Part shown: one piece after another, positions 49,807 through 57,507 of the stretch
How positions within the stretch are numbered: the first letter of the stretch is position 1
How the letters are laid out: every line of letters starts with the position of its first letter
NCBI RefSeq assembly: GCF_040361215.1
Contig: NZ_APND01000003.1
Location: 372,001-436,000 of the forward strand
From: Salinisphaera dokdonensis
Lineage (GTDB): Bacteria; Pseudomonadota; Gammaproteobacteria; Nevskiales; Salinisphaeraceae
DNA length: 64,000 bases
Direction of reading: 5' to 3'
The notes under the pieces: generated by a model
Seen by the model: only the letters and a program-made list of their open reading frames with translations
Told to the model about the DNA's origin: nothing
Databases searched by the model: none
Made by a program: the position numbers and the translations under genes

Positions 49807-50457
49807 GTGGTACATGTAGTTTACACATTTCTGCCCGCAGTCGACCAGCCGCTGCGATTAGACTGGGGCGCAGACAACGATCCACCGGCCTATCGCGAGC
49901 GCTTCGAGCGTATGGCCAGCCAGGGGGCGCGCAGCCGCAGCCGCACGGGTTTATGGCTATTGCAGCAATTGCTGATGGGCGCTGGCTATCCGGGAGAGAC
50001 CCTGGCTCGTATCGGCTTCAACCCCGCCGGCCGGCCCGAGATCGCCGGCGCGCCGGCGTTCAGCATTTCGCACAGCGAAGCACTGGTGGCTTGTGCGCTT
50101 TGCGACGAGGGCATGATCGGTCTGGATGTGGAATATCGGCGCCCGCGTGATATGACACGTATGGCGCGCCTGCTCGACGTAGCCGAGCAGCAGCATGTCG
50201 CACAGCAACCGCTGGCTTTCTTCGACTACTGGTGCGCGCGCGAGGCCACGGTCAAGGCCAGTGGTAGGGTGGGGCTAAAGCGTATTCGTGCGCTCACCCT
50301 GCACGGCGATACCGCACATCTGGATGCACGGGCCTGGCCACTGCGCGCCCTCGCCCTCGCCGACGGCTACGCCGCCTGCCTCGCCAGCGACCGGGCCATC
50401 GAGGCGGTAGAAATCAGCGACCTGAGCGATCGGCTTGCAGGAAATACAGGCCGGTGA
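49807..50457 (+). CDS. 4'-phosphopantetheinyl transferase (Sfp type)
   Basis: Transfers phosphopantetheine from CoA to carrier domains. 216 residues from GTG 49807; no clear ribosome-binding site, so the start is uncertain. Sfp-family motifs: PAFSISHSEALVACAL, MIGLDVEYRRPRD (Mg ligands) and WCAREATVKASG (catalytic Glu and Lys). The obvious target in the window is the carrier domain of the acyl-AMP ligase at 46415-48367. Divergent from the P450; the 3' end overlaps the convergent Nudix gene by 44 bp. Confidence 0.9.
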   Translation: MVHVVYTFLPAVDQPLRLDWGADNDPPAYRERFERMASQGARSRSRTGLWLLQQLLMGAGYPGETLARIGFNPAGRPEIAGAPAFSISHSEALVACALCDEGMIGLDVEYRRPRDMTRMARLLDVAEQQHVAQQPLAFFDYWCAREATVKASGRVGLKRIRALTLHGDTAHLDARAWPLRALALADGYAACLASDRAIEAVEISDLSDRLAGNTGR

Positions 50458-50947
50458 AGATCTTCGGATCGACATACTTGCCAGTGCGCTGTTGCGCGGC
50501 CAGCCAGGATTCGACTTCGGCCAGCGGCACTGCGTGGGGCGTGATGTCTTCGCTGTCGTCGCCGCCGCCGGCATCGATACGGGTGAGATCGTAGGCGCGA
50601 TAGAAGCTGATCACCTCGTTTGCGAGGCCGGCGCTGGGCGGACCGGCGGTGAGAAATTCGAGCCGTGCCGGGCGATAGCCGGTTTCTTCCTCGAGCTCTC
50701 GCGCGCCGGCCACTTCCAGCGCCTCGTCCTCTTCGCCGACGATATCGCCGACCAGGCCAGCGGGCAGTTCGATCACGTTTGCCTGCATAGGGAAACGCGG
50801 CTGCTCGACCAGCAACAGTTCGTCGTCTGCGGTGAGCGCAACGATAATCACCGCGCCGCGCGCATTGGCGCGTTCAACATATTCCCAGTTGTCTCGGCGT
50901 TTCAGACGCAGGAATTCGCCTTCGTGGAGCGTACTATCGGCAGACAT
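50414..50947 (-). CDS. Nudix hydrolase (ADP-ribose-pyrophosphatase-like)
   Basis: 177 residues. Nudix box GDIVGEEDEALEVAGARELEEETGY (residues about 67-91) with the REx2EExG core ARELEEETG. N-terminal strands (FLRLKRRDNWEYVERANARGAVIIVALT) and LPAGLVGD resemble the ADP-ribose/NudF branch. Substrate not provable by eye. Overlaps the PPTase gene tail to tail. Confidence 0.87.
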   Translation of the reverse strand: MSADSTLHEGEFLRLKRRDNWEYVERANARGAVIIVALTADDELLLVEQPRFPMQANVIELPAGLVGDIVGEEDEALEVAGARELEEETGYRPARLEFLTAGPPSAGLANEVISFYRAYDLTRIDAGGGDDSEDITPHAVPLAEVESWLAAQQRTGKYVDPKIFTGLYFLQADRSGR

Positions 50948-51006
50948 GGCGGCCTATCGGGTGAACAACAGCGCGTCATTCTAACCGCGGGGCCACGCAG
51001 GCGTGC

Positions 51007-51819
51007 CTACGCGACACGCAGGGGCGTGACGTTGCTCGGCTGAATGCCGTTTTGCAGATCGCTCCAGTAGACGATTTCCATGCGGCCGTCGAAATGCTCG
51101 ACCAGCGCGCTGCAGGATTCCACCCAGTCGCCCGAGTTGTAGTAGCTCACGCCTTCGATGGTCTTCATCTCGGCATGATGGATATGCCCACAGACCACCC
51201 CGTCGAAGCCGCGCCGGCGACACTCGTGGGCCACGGCCTTTTCGAATTCGCTGATGAAGTTCACCGCCGACTTGACCTTGTGCTTGGCATAGGCTGACAG
51301 CGACCAGTAGGGATAGCCCAGCCGCGCGCGCACGCCGTTGACGTAGCGGTTGGCGCGCAGCAGCGTCACATAGGCCACATCGCCGATCCGCGCGACCCAG
51401 CGGTGGTAGCGGGTGACCACGTCGAACAGATCGCCGTGGATGACGAACAGCTTGCGGTTGTCGGCGGTGACGTGGATGCAGTCGTTGACGACATGGATGT
51501 TGCCCATGCGCAGTTCGTAGTCGACGAACTTGCGCAGAAAGTCGTCGTGGTTGCCGGTCACGTAGTAGACCTGCGTGCCACGCTTGGACTTGGTCAATAT
51601 CTTGCGGATGACGTTGGTATGTTCCTGCGGCCAGAAGAAAGTCGACTGCAGCCGCCAGCCGTCGATGATGTCGCCGACCAGATAGAGTTTTTCGCACTGA
51701 CACTGCTTGAGAAACGCGGCCAGTGACTCGGCCTGGCTCCCCGCGGTGCCCAGATGGGCATCGGATATGAATACGCTGCGATAGCGCAGCACCGGGCGTT
51801 CTTCGTTCTCGTCGCTCAT
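51007..51819 (-). CDS. LpxH-like metallophosphoesterase (UDP-2,3-diacylglucosamine-pyrophosphatase-like)
   Basis: 270 residues from ATG 51819, preceded by GGAG at a good distance; ATG 51831 is an alternative. Calcineurin-like metal motifs: FISDAHLGT, GDIIDGW, GNHDDFLRKF, VIHGDLFD and GHIHHAEMK. This matches the LpxH/LpxG-like group. A true LpxH role in lipid A is possible but many genomes have an additional paralogue of this kind of unknown substrate. Divergent from purD. Confidence 0.82.
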   Translation of the reverse strand: MSDENEERPVLRYRSVFISDAHLGTAGSQAESLAAFLKQCQCEKLYLVGDIIDGWRLQSTFFWPQEHTNVIRKILTKSKRGTQVYYVTGNHDDFLRKFVDYELRMGNIHVVNDCIHVTADNRKLFVIHGDLFDVVTRYHRWVARIGDVAYVTLLRANRYVNGVRARLGYPYWSLSAYAKHKVKSAVNFISEFEKAVAHECRRRGFDGVVCGHIHHAEMKTIEGVSYYNSGDWVESCSALVEHFDGRMEIVYWSDLQNGIQPSNVTPLRVA

Positions 51820-52010
51820 CGCTTTCTCCATCACGGACCCGCGATCATGGTCAGCCCGCCAGATCACTGCAGCGTGACGGTTTCGTTTCAATTCGATGAC
51901 AACGTTTCGCAACGGTTTTTGTCCCCGTTTTTGCTAAGCTTGCGCCGCAGCGAGGGCACCGGCGTATCCATGCGCCGGTACAGGGGCGTTCACCGCGGAT
52001 CGAACACCAA

Positions 52011-53321
52011 ATGAGTCAGACACAGCACCGAGTCCTGATCGTGGGCAGCGGCGGGCGCGAGCACGCGCTCGCGGTCAAGATTGCCGCCTCTTCACGCGTA
52101 AGCCACGTCTACGTGGCGCCCGGGAATGCCGGCACCGCGCGCATGGCAGGGGTACAAAATCTTGCGCTGGCCGCGACCGATCTCGAAGGCCTGCGCGATT
52201 TCGCATGCGACAACGATGTTTCCTTGACGGTGATCGGCCCCGAGGCGCCGCTCGCCGACGGTATCGTGGACGTGTTCCAGGAAGCCGGTCTGCGCTGTTT
52301 CGGTCCGGGCCGCGATGCCGCGCAGCTGGAAGCCAGCAAGGCGTTCTCCAAGGACTTCCTTGCGCGGCACGCGATTCCGACTGCCGATTATTCGGTGTTC
52401 ACCGACTACGATGAAGCCGCGGCCCATATTCGCCAGATCGGCGCACCGATTGTCGTCAAGGCCGATGGTCTCGCCGCTGGCAAGGGCGTTTACCTCGCCC
52501 AGTCCGTCGATGAAGCCCTCGACGCCGCGCGTGACATCCTCCAGGACAACGCCTTTGGCGATTCCGGCGCGCGCATCGTCGTAGAAGCCTTTTTGACCGG
52601 CGAGGAAGCCAGTTTCATCGCCATGGTCGACGGCAACAACATCCTGCCGCTGGCCAGTTCGCAGGACCACAAGGCCGCGCACGACGGCGATACCGGCCCC
52701 AACACCGGCGGCATGGGCGCCTACTCCCCCGCCCCGGTGATGACCGACGCCGTTTTCGAACACGTCATGGATAGCGTGATCCGGCCCACGGTCGCCGGCA
52801 TGGCCGCCGACGGCCACGCCTTCACCGGCTTTCTGTACGCCGGCCTGATGATCGACGAGACCGGCGAAGCGCGGGTGCTCGAATTCAATGTCCGCCTGGG
52901 CGATCCGGAAACCCAGCCGATCCTGATGCGGTTGCGCTCGGATCTCATCGATCTCATCGAAGCCGCGCTCGACGAGCGCCTGGATGAGGCCGAGGCCGAC
53001 TGGCATAACCAGGCCGCGCTCGGCGTGGTCATGGCCGCCGGCGGTTATCCCGGCAGCTACGACAAGGGCGACGAGATCTTCGGCCTCGAGGCCGCCGAGG
53101 CCACCGGGGTCCAGGTCTTTCATGCCGGCACCCGTCTGGCCGACGACGGCAGCGTGCGTACCGACGGCGGCCGTGTGCTGTGCGTGTGCGCGCTCGGCGA
53201 CGACGTTGCCCAGGCGCAGGCGCGCGCCTATGCTGGCGTTGCGCAAATCAGTTGGCGCGATGCCATGTATCGTCGCGATATCGGCCATCGAGCCATCAAC
53301 CGCTCGTCCGGCACCTCATAA
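52011..53321 (+). CDS. purD: Phosphoribosylamine-glycine ligase PurD
   Basis: GAR synthetase, second step of purine synthesis; ATP-grasp fold. 436 residues. Blocks: LIVGSGGREHALAVKIA, VIGPEAPLADGIVD, PIVVKADGLAAGKGVYLA, SSQDHKAAHDGDTGPNTGGMGAYSPAPV and LEFNVRLGDPETQPIL (metal ligands). Complete. Followed 52 bp later by the three-gene system at 53374-56492, same direction, possibly from a separate promoter. Confidence 0.96.
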   Translation: MSQTQHRVLIVGSGGREHALAVKIAASSRVSHVYVAPGNAGTARMAGVQNLALAATDLEGLRDFACDNDVSLTVIGPEAPLADGIVDVFQEAGLRCFGPGRDAAQLEASKAFSKDFLARHAIPTADYSVFTDYDEAAAHIRQIGAPIVVKADGLAAGKGVYLAQSVDEALDAARDILQDNAFGDSGARIVVEAFLTGEEASFIAMVDGNNILPLASSQDHKAAHDGDTGPNTGGMGAYSPAPVMTDAVFEHVMDSVIRPTVAGMAADGHAFTGFLYAGLMIDETGEARVLEFNVRLGDPETQPILMRLRSDLIDLIEAALDERLDEAEADWHNQAALGVVMAAGGYPGSYDKGDEIFGLEAAEATGVQVFHAGTRLADDGSVRTDGGRVLCVCALGDDVAQAQARAYAGVAQISWRDAMYRRDIGHRAINRSSGTS

Positions 53322-53373
53322 CAACCGTTCAAGACAAGCCCACCGCGATAAGCCGTTCGCAAGGAACCGATTG

Positions 53374-53937
53374 ATGAAGACGACTCGTATCCTGAGCAAC
53401 ACGCTCCTGCTCTGCGTGCTGCTCACGGCAGCTGCCACCGTTCACGCCAAGGAAGACAAGACGGTTTACGGCTGGGTGGAAAACGCTCAGCTCGTGCCCT
53501 GGGGCGTGACCCTGAAAGCCAAGCTGGATACCGGCGCCCTCACTTCCTCGCTGCATGCTACGGATATCGAGACGTTCAAGAAGGACGACGAATCCTGGGT
53601 ACGGTTCAAGACCCGCGTCGAGGATCAGCGCACCGACGAAATGGTGAGCAAGGAATACGAGCGCCCGCTTTATCGCGAGCTGGAAGTCAGCGGTGCCGGC
53701 GGCAGCGACGAGCGCCCGGTCGTGTTGCTCGAGGTATGCATGAACGACACCATCTACGAAGAGCAGTTCTCGCTGCGTGATCGCGGCGACATGATCTACC
53801 CGATGCTGCTGGGCCGCCGCACCATCAAGCATCTCGGCCTGATCGACGTAAGCGAGACGTTCCTGAACGAACCCGAGTGCGACCACGATTCGAAGGTTGT
53901 CGAAAACGAGAAGACGTCCGACGAAGACGACGACTGA
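53374..53937 (+). CDS. Periplasmic retropepsin-like protein (annotated elsewhere as ATP-dependent zinc protease)
   Basis: 187 residues. Signal peptide MKTTRILSNTLLLCVLLTAAATVHA-KED. The mature domain has the aspartyl-protease-like AKLDTGALTSSLHA (D-T-G-A) and PMLLGRRTIKHLGLIDVS, giving a retropepsin-like half-barrel (PF05618 type, misleadingly named zinc protease/RimK). The C-terminal tail is acidic (EKTSDEDDD). First gene of a three-gene set with a transglutaminase-like/TM protein and an ATP-grasp ligase. Probably cuts or binds a peptide in the periplasm; target unknown. Confidence 0.82.
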   Translation: MKTTRILSNTLLLCVLLTAAATVHAKEDKTVYGWVENAQLVPWGVTLKAKLDTGALTSSLHATDIETFKKDDESWVRFKTRVEDQRTDEMVSKEYERPLYRELEVSGAGGSDERPVVLLEVCMNDTIYEEQFSLRDRGDMIYPMLLGRRTIKHLGLIDVSETFLNEPECDHDSKVVENEKTSDEDDD

Positions 53938-53955
53938 TAGCAACGGACGCTGCTT

Positions 53956-55497
53956 GTGAAAGATCTCCATCTGAAAATACTGGCGCTGATCCTCGTGGTC
54001 AGCGCCCTGGGCTTGTGCTACTACAAGATTGATCGTCTCGGCGTGCCGCTTACGCCGCAGAGCAGCGCGCAGGTCTGGACGGCGGAAGCGACGGTGCGCT
54101 TCAACGGCGAAGACCAGTCCGCCAAGATCGATCTCGCCGTGCCCAAGACGCCGCCCGGCTTCTCGGTGCTCGACGAGAATTTCATCTCCGCCGGCTATGG
54201 TCTGGCAACGGATGACGAAGGCGCGAACCGCGTGGTGCAGTGGGCGGCGCGTAATCTCAGCGGCCCGCAAACGCTTTATTACCGTGTGGTGCTGACCGAA
54301 GATCAATCGGCCCACCGCGATCGCACCCTGCCGACGCCGACCTATCCGGACATACCGGAATATTCGGACCCGGTCCGTGCGGCCGTCTTCACGCTGCTCG
54401 ATAGCGTTCGCGCGCGCTCGGCGGATACGTCGTCGTTCGCTCAGGAACTGCTGCGCCGCTTCAACGATCCGAGTCCCGAAGCCGAGGTGAAGGTTCTGCG
54501 CGACGAGGCCGCCAGCAGTATCGCCCAGGTCGAGCAGCTGCAATACATTCTCGCCGGCGCGCGTATTCCTTCCCGTATCGCCCATGTGCTGCCGCTATCC
54601 GGCAGCCTGCGCCACGGCTCATTGGTGCCGTGGCTCGAGGTCTACAACGGTGAGCGCTGGTTGGCCTTCAACCCGCGTACCGGCGCCGCCGGTTTCCCGA
54701 ACGACGCGCTGGTCTGGTACGCCGGCGACATGCCGCTGGTCGATCTAGACGGCGCCAGCGATGCGAGCGTGCAGTTTTCCGCGCTCAAGACCTCGCGCGA
54801 TGTCATGGGCCTCGCCCAGCAGCGCGCGCGCCTGCTCAATTCCGACGTACTCGAATATTCGCTGCTGTCGCTGCCGATCGCGACCCAGAACACCTACAAG
54901 ATCCTGCTCACCGTGCCGCTGGGCGCGCTGGTCGTGGTACTGCTGCGCAACTTCATCGGCCTGCGTACCTTTGGTACCTTCATGCCGGTACTGATCGCTC
55001 TCGCCTTTCGCGAAACCGAGCTGCTGTGGGGCTGCATCCTGTTCTCCGTGCTCGTCGCACTGGGTCTGATCGTCCGGTTCTATCTGGAACGATTGAAACT
55101 GTTGCTGGTGCCAAGACTGGCCTCGATGCTGACGATCGTGATTCTGCTCATGGCCGGTGTATCCGTGGTCAGCCACAAGCTCGGCATGGAACACGGCCTT
55201 TCGATCGCACTGTTCCCGATGGTGATTCTCGCCATGACCATCGAGCGCATGTCGATCGTCTGGGACGAAAACGGGCCCAAGGACGCCATGCTCTCGGGGC
55301 TGGGCAGTCTCGCGGTTGCCGCGGTTGGCTTCCTTGTCATGACTCATCCGCTGGCCGAGTACCTCGCCTTCGTGTTCCCGGAACTGCTTCTGCTGGTCCT
55401 GGCCTTCACCCTGCTGGCCGGCCGCTATACCGGCTATCGCCTGTCCGAGCTGTGGCGCTTTCGCTCCGCGGCCCGCGCGATCACCAGCAAGGGATGA
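53956..55497 (+). CDS. Inactive-transglutaminase-like protein with C-terminal multi-TM domain
   Basis: 513 residues from GTG 53956, 18 bp after the previous gene. TM1 (LKILALILVVSALGLCYYKI), a periplasmic region of about 280 residues with a transglutaminase-like core (YILAGARIPSRIAHVLPLSG, WLEVYNGERWLAFNPRTG), then about six or seven TM segments from residue 313 on (LRNFIGLRTFGTFMPVLIALAF; VFPELLLLVLAFTLLAGRY). No Cys-His-Asp triad was seen in the core, so it is presumably non-catalytic, as in the Transglut_i_TM/7TM_transglut families. Overlaps the ATP-grasp gene by 4 bp (ATGA). Confidence 0.85.
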   Translation: MKDLHLKILALILVVSALGLCYYKIDRLGVPLTPQSSAQVWTAEATVRFNGEDQSAKIDLAVPKTPPGFSVLDENFISAGYGLATDDEGANRVVQWAARNLSGPQTLYYRVVLTEDQSAHRDRTLPTPTYPDIPEYSDPVRAAVFTLLDSVRARSADTSSFAQELLRRFNDPSPEAEVKVLRDEAASSIAQVEQLQYILAGARIPSRIAHVLPLSGSLRHGSLVPWLEVYNGERWLAFNPRTGAAGFPNDALVWYAGDMPLVDLDGASDASVQFSALKTSRDVMGLAQQRARLLNSDVLEYSLLSLPIATQNTYKILLTVPLGALVVVLLRNFIGLRTFGTFMPVLIALAFRETELLWGCILFSVLVALGLIVRFYLERLKLLLVPRLASMLTIVILLMAGVSVVSHKLGMEHGLSIALFPMVILAMTIERMSIVWDENGPKDAMLSGLGSLAVAAVGFLVMTHPLAEYLAFVFPELLLLVLAFTLLAGRYTGYRLSELWRFRSAARAITSKG

Positions 55498-56492
55498 GTA
55501 CCGTGGGACGAAGCTGGCGTAGCCGGCTGAGACTGATTCGGCGTAACCCGCCGTTGCGGCTGCCGTCGACGTTGAAAAAGCTCGGCATCCTCGGCATGAA
55601 CGAGCGCAACGGCGATTACATCAGTATTTACAACAAGCGTAAGTACTACCCGCTGGTCGACGACAAGCTCAAGACCAAGCAGCTCGCGCTCGAGGCCGGT
55701 ATCGCGACGCCTGAGCTTTACGGCGTGATCGAAACCGAGCATCAGGTTCGCGATCTCGACAACATGCTGGGTGATCATCAGGATTTCGTGATCAAACCGG
55801 CGCAAGGTTCCGGCGGCAACGGCATCATGGTGATCAGCGGCCGGCGCGGCAGCCAGTTCGTGCGCTCGTCCGGCATCAGCGTTTCGCGCGGCGAGATCGA
55901 GCATTTCATCTCGAATATTCTCTCCGGCATGTACAGCCTAGGCGGTCTGCCGGACCGCGCGATTATCGAGTATCGGGTCAAACCGCATGCGGTCTTCGAC
56001 TCGATCAGCTTCCAGGGCGTGCCCGATATCCGCACCATCGTGTTTCGCGGCGTGCCCGTGGCCAGCATGGTGCGCCTGCCCACCCGCCAGTCGGACGGCA
56101 AGGCCAACCTGCATCAAGGCGCTATCGGCGCCGGGATCGATCTGGCGACCGGCTGCACGGTCGACGGCGTCTGGTTCAACAACGTGCTCGATTCACATCC
56201 GGATTCGGGCAACGTCGTGCGCGGCATTCAGGTGCCCGACTGGCAGCTGCTCCTGGAGCTGTCCGCGCGCTCCTACGATCTCACCCAGCTGGGCTATCTG
56301 GGGGTCGATGTTGTGCTGGACGCCGAGCATGGGCCGCTCGTGCTCGAGTACAACGCCCGTCCCGGCCTGAATATTCAGCTCGCCAATCAGATGGGCCTGC
56401 GCAGCCGTCTGGAAAAGGTGCGTGCGCTCGAAAGCGTGCCCTCCTCCGCCGCCAAACGCGTCGCGCTTGGCCAGGAACTGTTCGGCGAATAG
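55494..56492 (+). CDS. ATP-grasp ligase of the alpha-L-glutamate-ligase-like type
   Basis: 332 residues, cytoplasmic, ATG 55494 overlapping the TGA of the upstream gene. ATP-grasp blocks: FVIKPAQGSGGNGIMVISGR (ATP lid/P-loop), IIEYRVKPHAVFD and the metal site LVLEYNARPGLNIQLAN (N-x-R-P-G). Short N-terminal region (KKLGILGMNERNGDYI) matches the ATPgrasp_ST family. Predicted to form amide bonds, perhaps adding an amino acid to a peptide or metabolite that the membrane and periplasmic partners then handle. Chemistry inferred from family only. Confidence 0.87.
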   Translation: MSTVGRSWRSRLRLIRRNPPLRLPSTLKKLGILGMNERNGDYISIYNKRKYYPLVDDKLKTKQLALEAGIATPELYGVIETEHQVRDLDNMLGDHQDFVIKPAQGSGGNGIMVISGRRGSQFVRSSGISVSRGEIEHFISNILSGMYSLGGLPDRAIIEYRVKPHAVFDSISFQGVPDIRTIVFRGVPVASMVRLPTRQSDGKANLHQGAIGAGIDLATGCTVDGVWFNNVLDSHPDSGNVVRGIQVPDWQLLLELSARSYDLTQLGYLGVDVVLDAEHGPLVLEYNARPGLNIQLANQMGLRSRLEKVRALESVPSSAAKRVALGQELFGE

Positions 56493-56513
56493 ATCGCTTT
56501 CGAAGAACGCTGC

Positions 56514-57365
56514 TCAGCCGCCGCGTTCCAGCACCAGAAGCGGATCGATCCGCGTGCCGAACCAGGTCATGCCCCAGTGCAGATGCGGGCCGGTCGCACG
56601 GCCTGTGGCGCCAACTTCGCCGATCACCTCGCCCTGCGCCACGGTGTCGCCCACTGCCACATCGAGTTGCGACAGGTGCAGGAAGTTCGAGCCGATGCCG
56701 TATCCGTGGTCGATCAGAATCGTGCCGCCGGTGAAATACAGATCCGGTTCGGCAAGCACCACCGTGCCTGCGGCCGGCGCCTTGACCGGTGTGCCGCGCG
56801 ATGCCGCTATATCCATGCCGGAATGCGCCGAACCGGGCGTGCCGTTGTAGACACGCTGATTGCCGAAGCGGCCGCTGATCCGGCCGCGTACAGGCCAGAT
56901 GAAATGCTCGGCGAAGCCCAGGCCATCATTGCTGGTTACCCGCGCCTTGGTGACCTGCGCGCGTTCACGGGCAATGCGCTTCGCCACGGCTGCAGGCGGC
57001 GATACGGTCTTCGGCGGCACGCCGTTGATCCGCTCGACCGGAAAATCACGCGGGATGATCGCCACCTGCGCTCGTCGGCTCGTGCCGCCCGGCGGCGTGA
57101 TCTCGACAACGGCACTGCCGCTGGCATCCCGGCCGATGCCGAACACGATCGTGCCGTAGTCGGTCACGTCGAGCGTGCGGTCGTCGTATACGACGCGACT
57201 CCCGGGCGGCACCTTGCCAATCACCATCGCGCCCTGCTGGACCTGCGACGGCAGTACGACCTCGTCGTCGGCCTGTGCGGTTGCCACCCTGCACAACAAC
57301 GCGAACATGAGAATCGCGCCGTATGTGCTCAGGCGGGCTAAGGGAGAAAATCGCATGGGCTTCAT
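56514..57365 (-). CDS. Secreted M23 family metallopeptidase (LytM-type)
   Basis: 283 residues from ATG 57365; ATG 57356 is an alternative. Signal peptide ends near VATAQADD. An N-terminal beta region (about 30-125; GAMVIGKVPPGSRVVYDD) precedes the LytM domain: GRISGRFGNQRVYNGTPGSAHSGMDIA (metal His and Asp) and GATGRATGPHLHWGMTWFG (HLH). All Zn ligands are present, so it is probably an active endopeptidase acting on peptidoglycan cross-links. Converges with the ATP-grasp gene, 21 bp apart. Confidence 0.92.
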   Translation of the reverse strand: MKPMRFSPLARLSTYGAILMFALLCRVATAQADDEVVLPSQVQQGAMVIGKVPPGSRVVYDDRTLDVTDYGTIVFGIGRDASGSAVVEITPPGGTSRRAQVAIIPRDFPVERINGVPPKTVSPPAAVAKRIARERAQVTKARVTSNDGLGFAEHFIWPVRGRISGRFGNQRVYNGTPGSAHSGMDIAASRGTPVKAPAAGTVVLAEPDLYFTGGTILIDHGYGIGSNFLHLSQLDVAVGDTVAQGEVIGEVGATGRATGPHLHWGMTWFGTRIDPLLVLERGG

Positions 57366-57507
57366 TGAGCAGCGCCTTTTTTCAAACTCATGGGCGGGGA
57401 TCTCTTGTTGGAGGGCCCACAACGGGTATACCCATCGCCTCCCCCGACGTTGACGCCGGGCCTGCCACACGACGACACCGTAGGCGGCAGGTTTGCACCA
57501 CGGGGAG

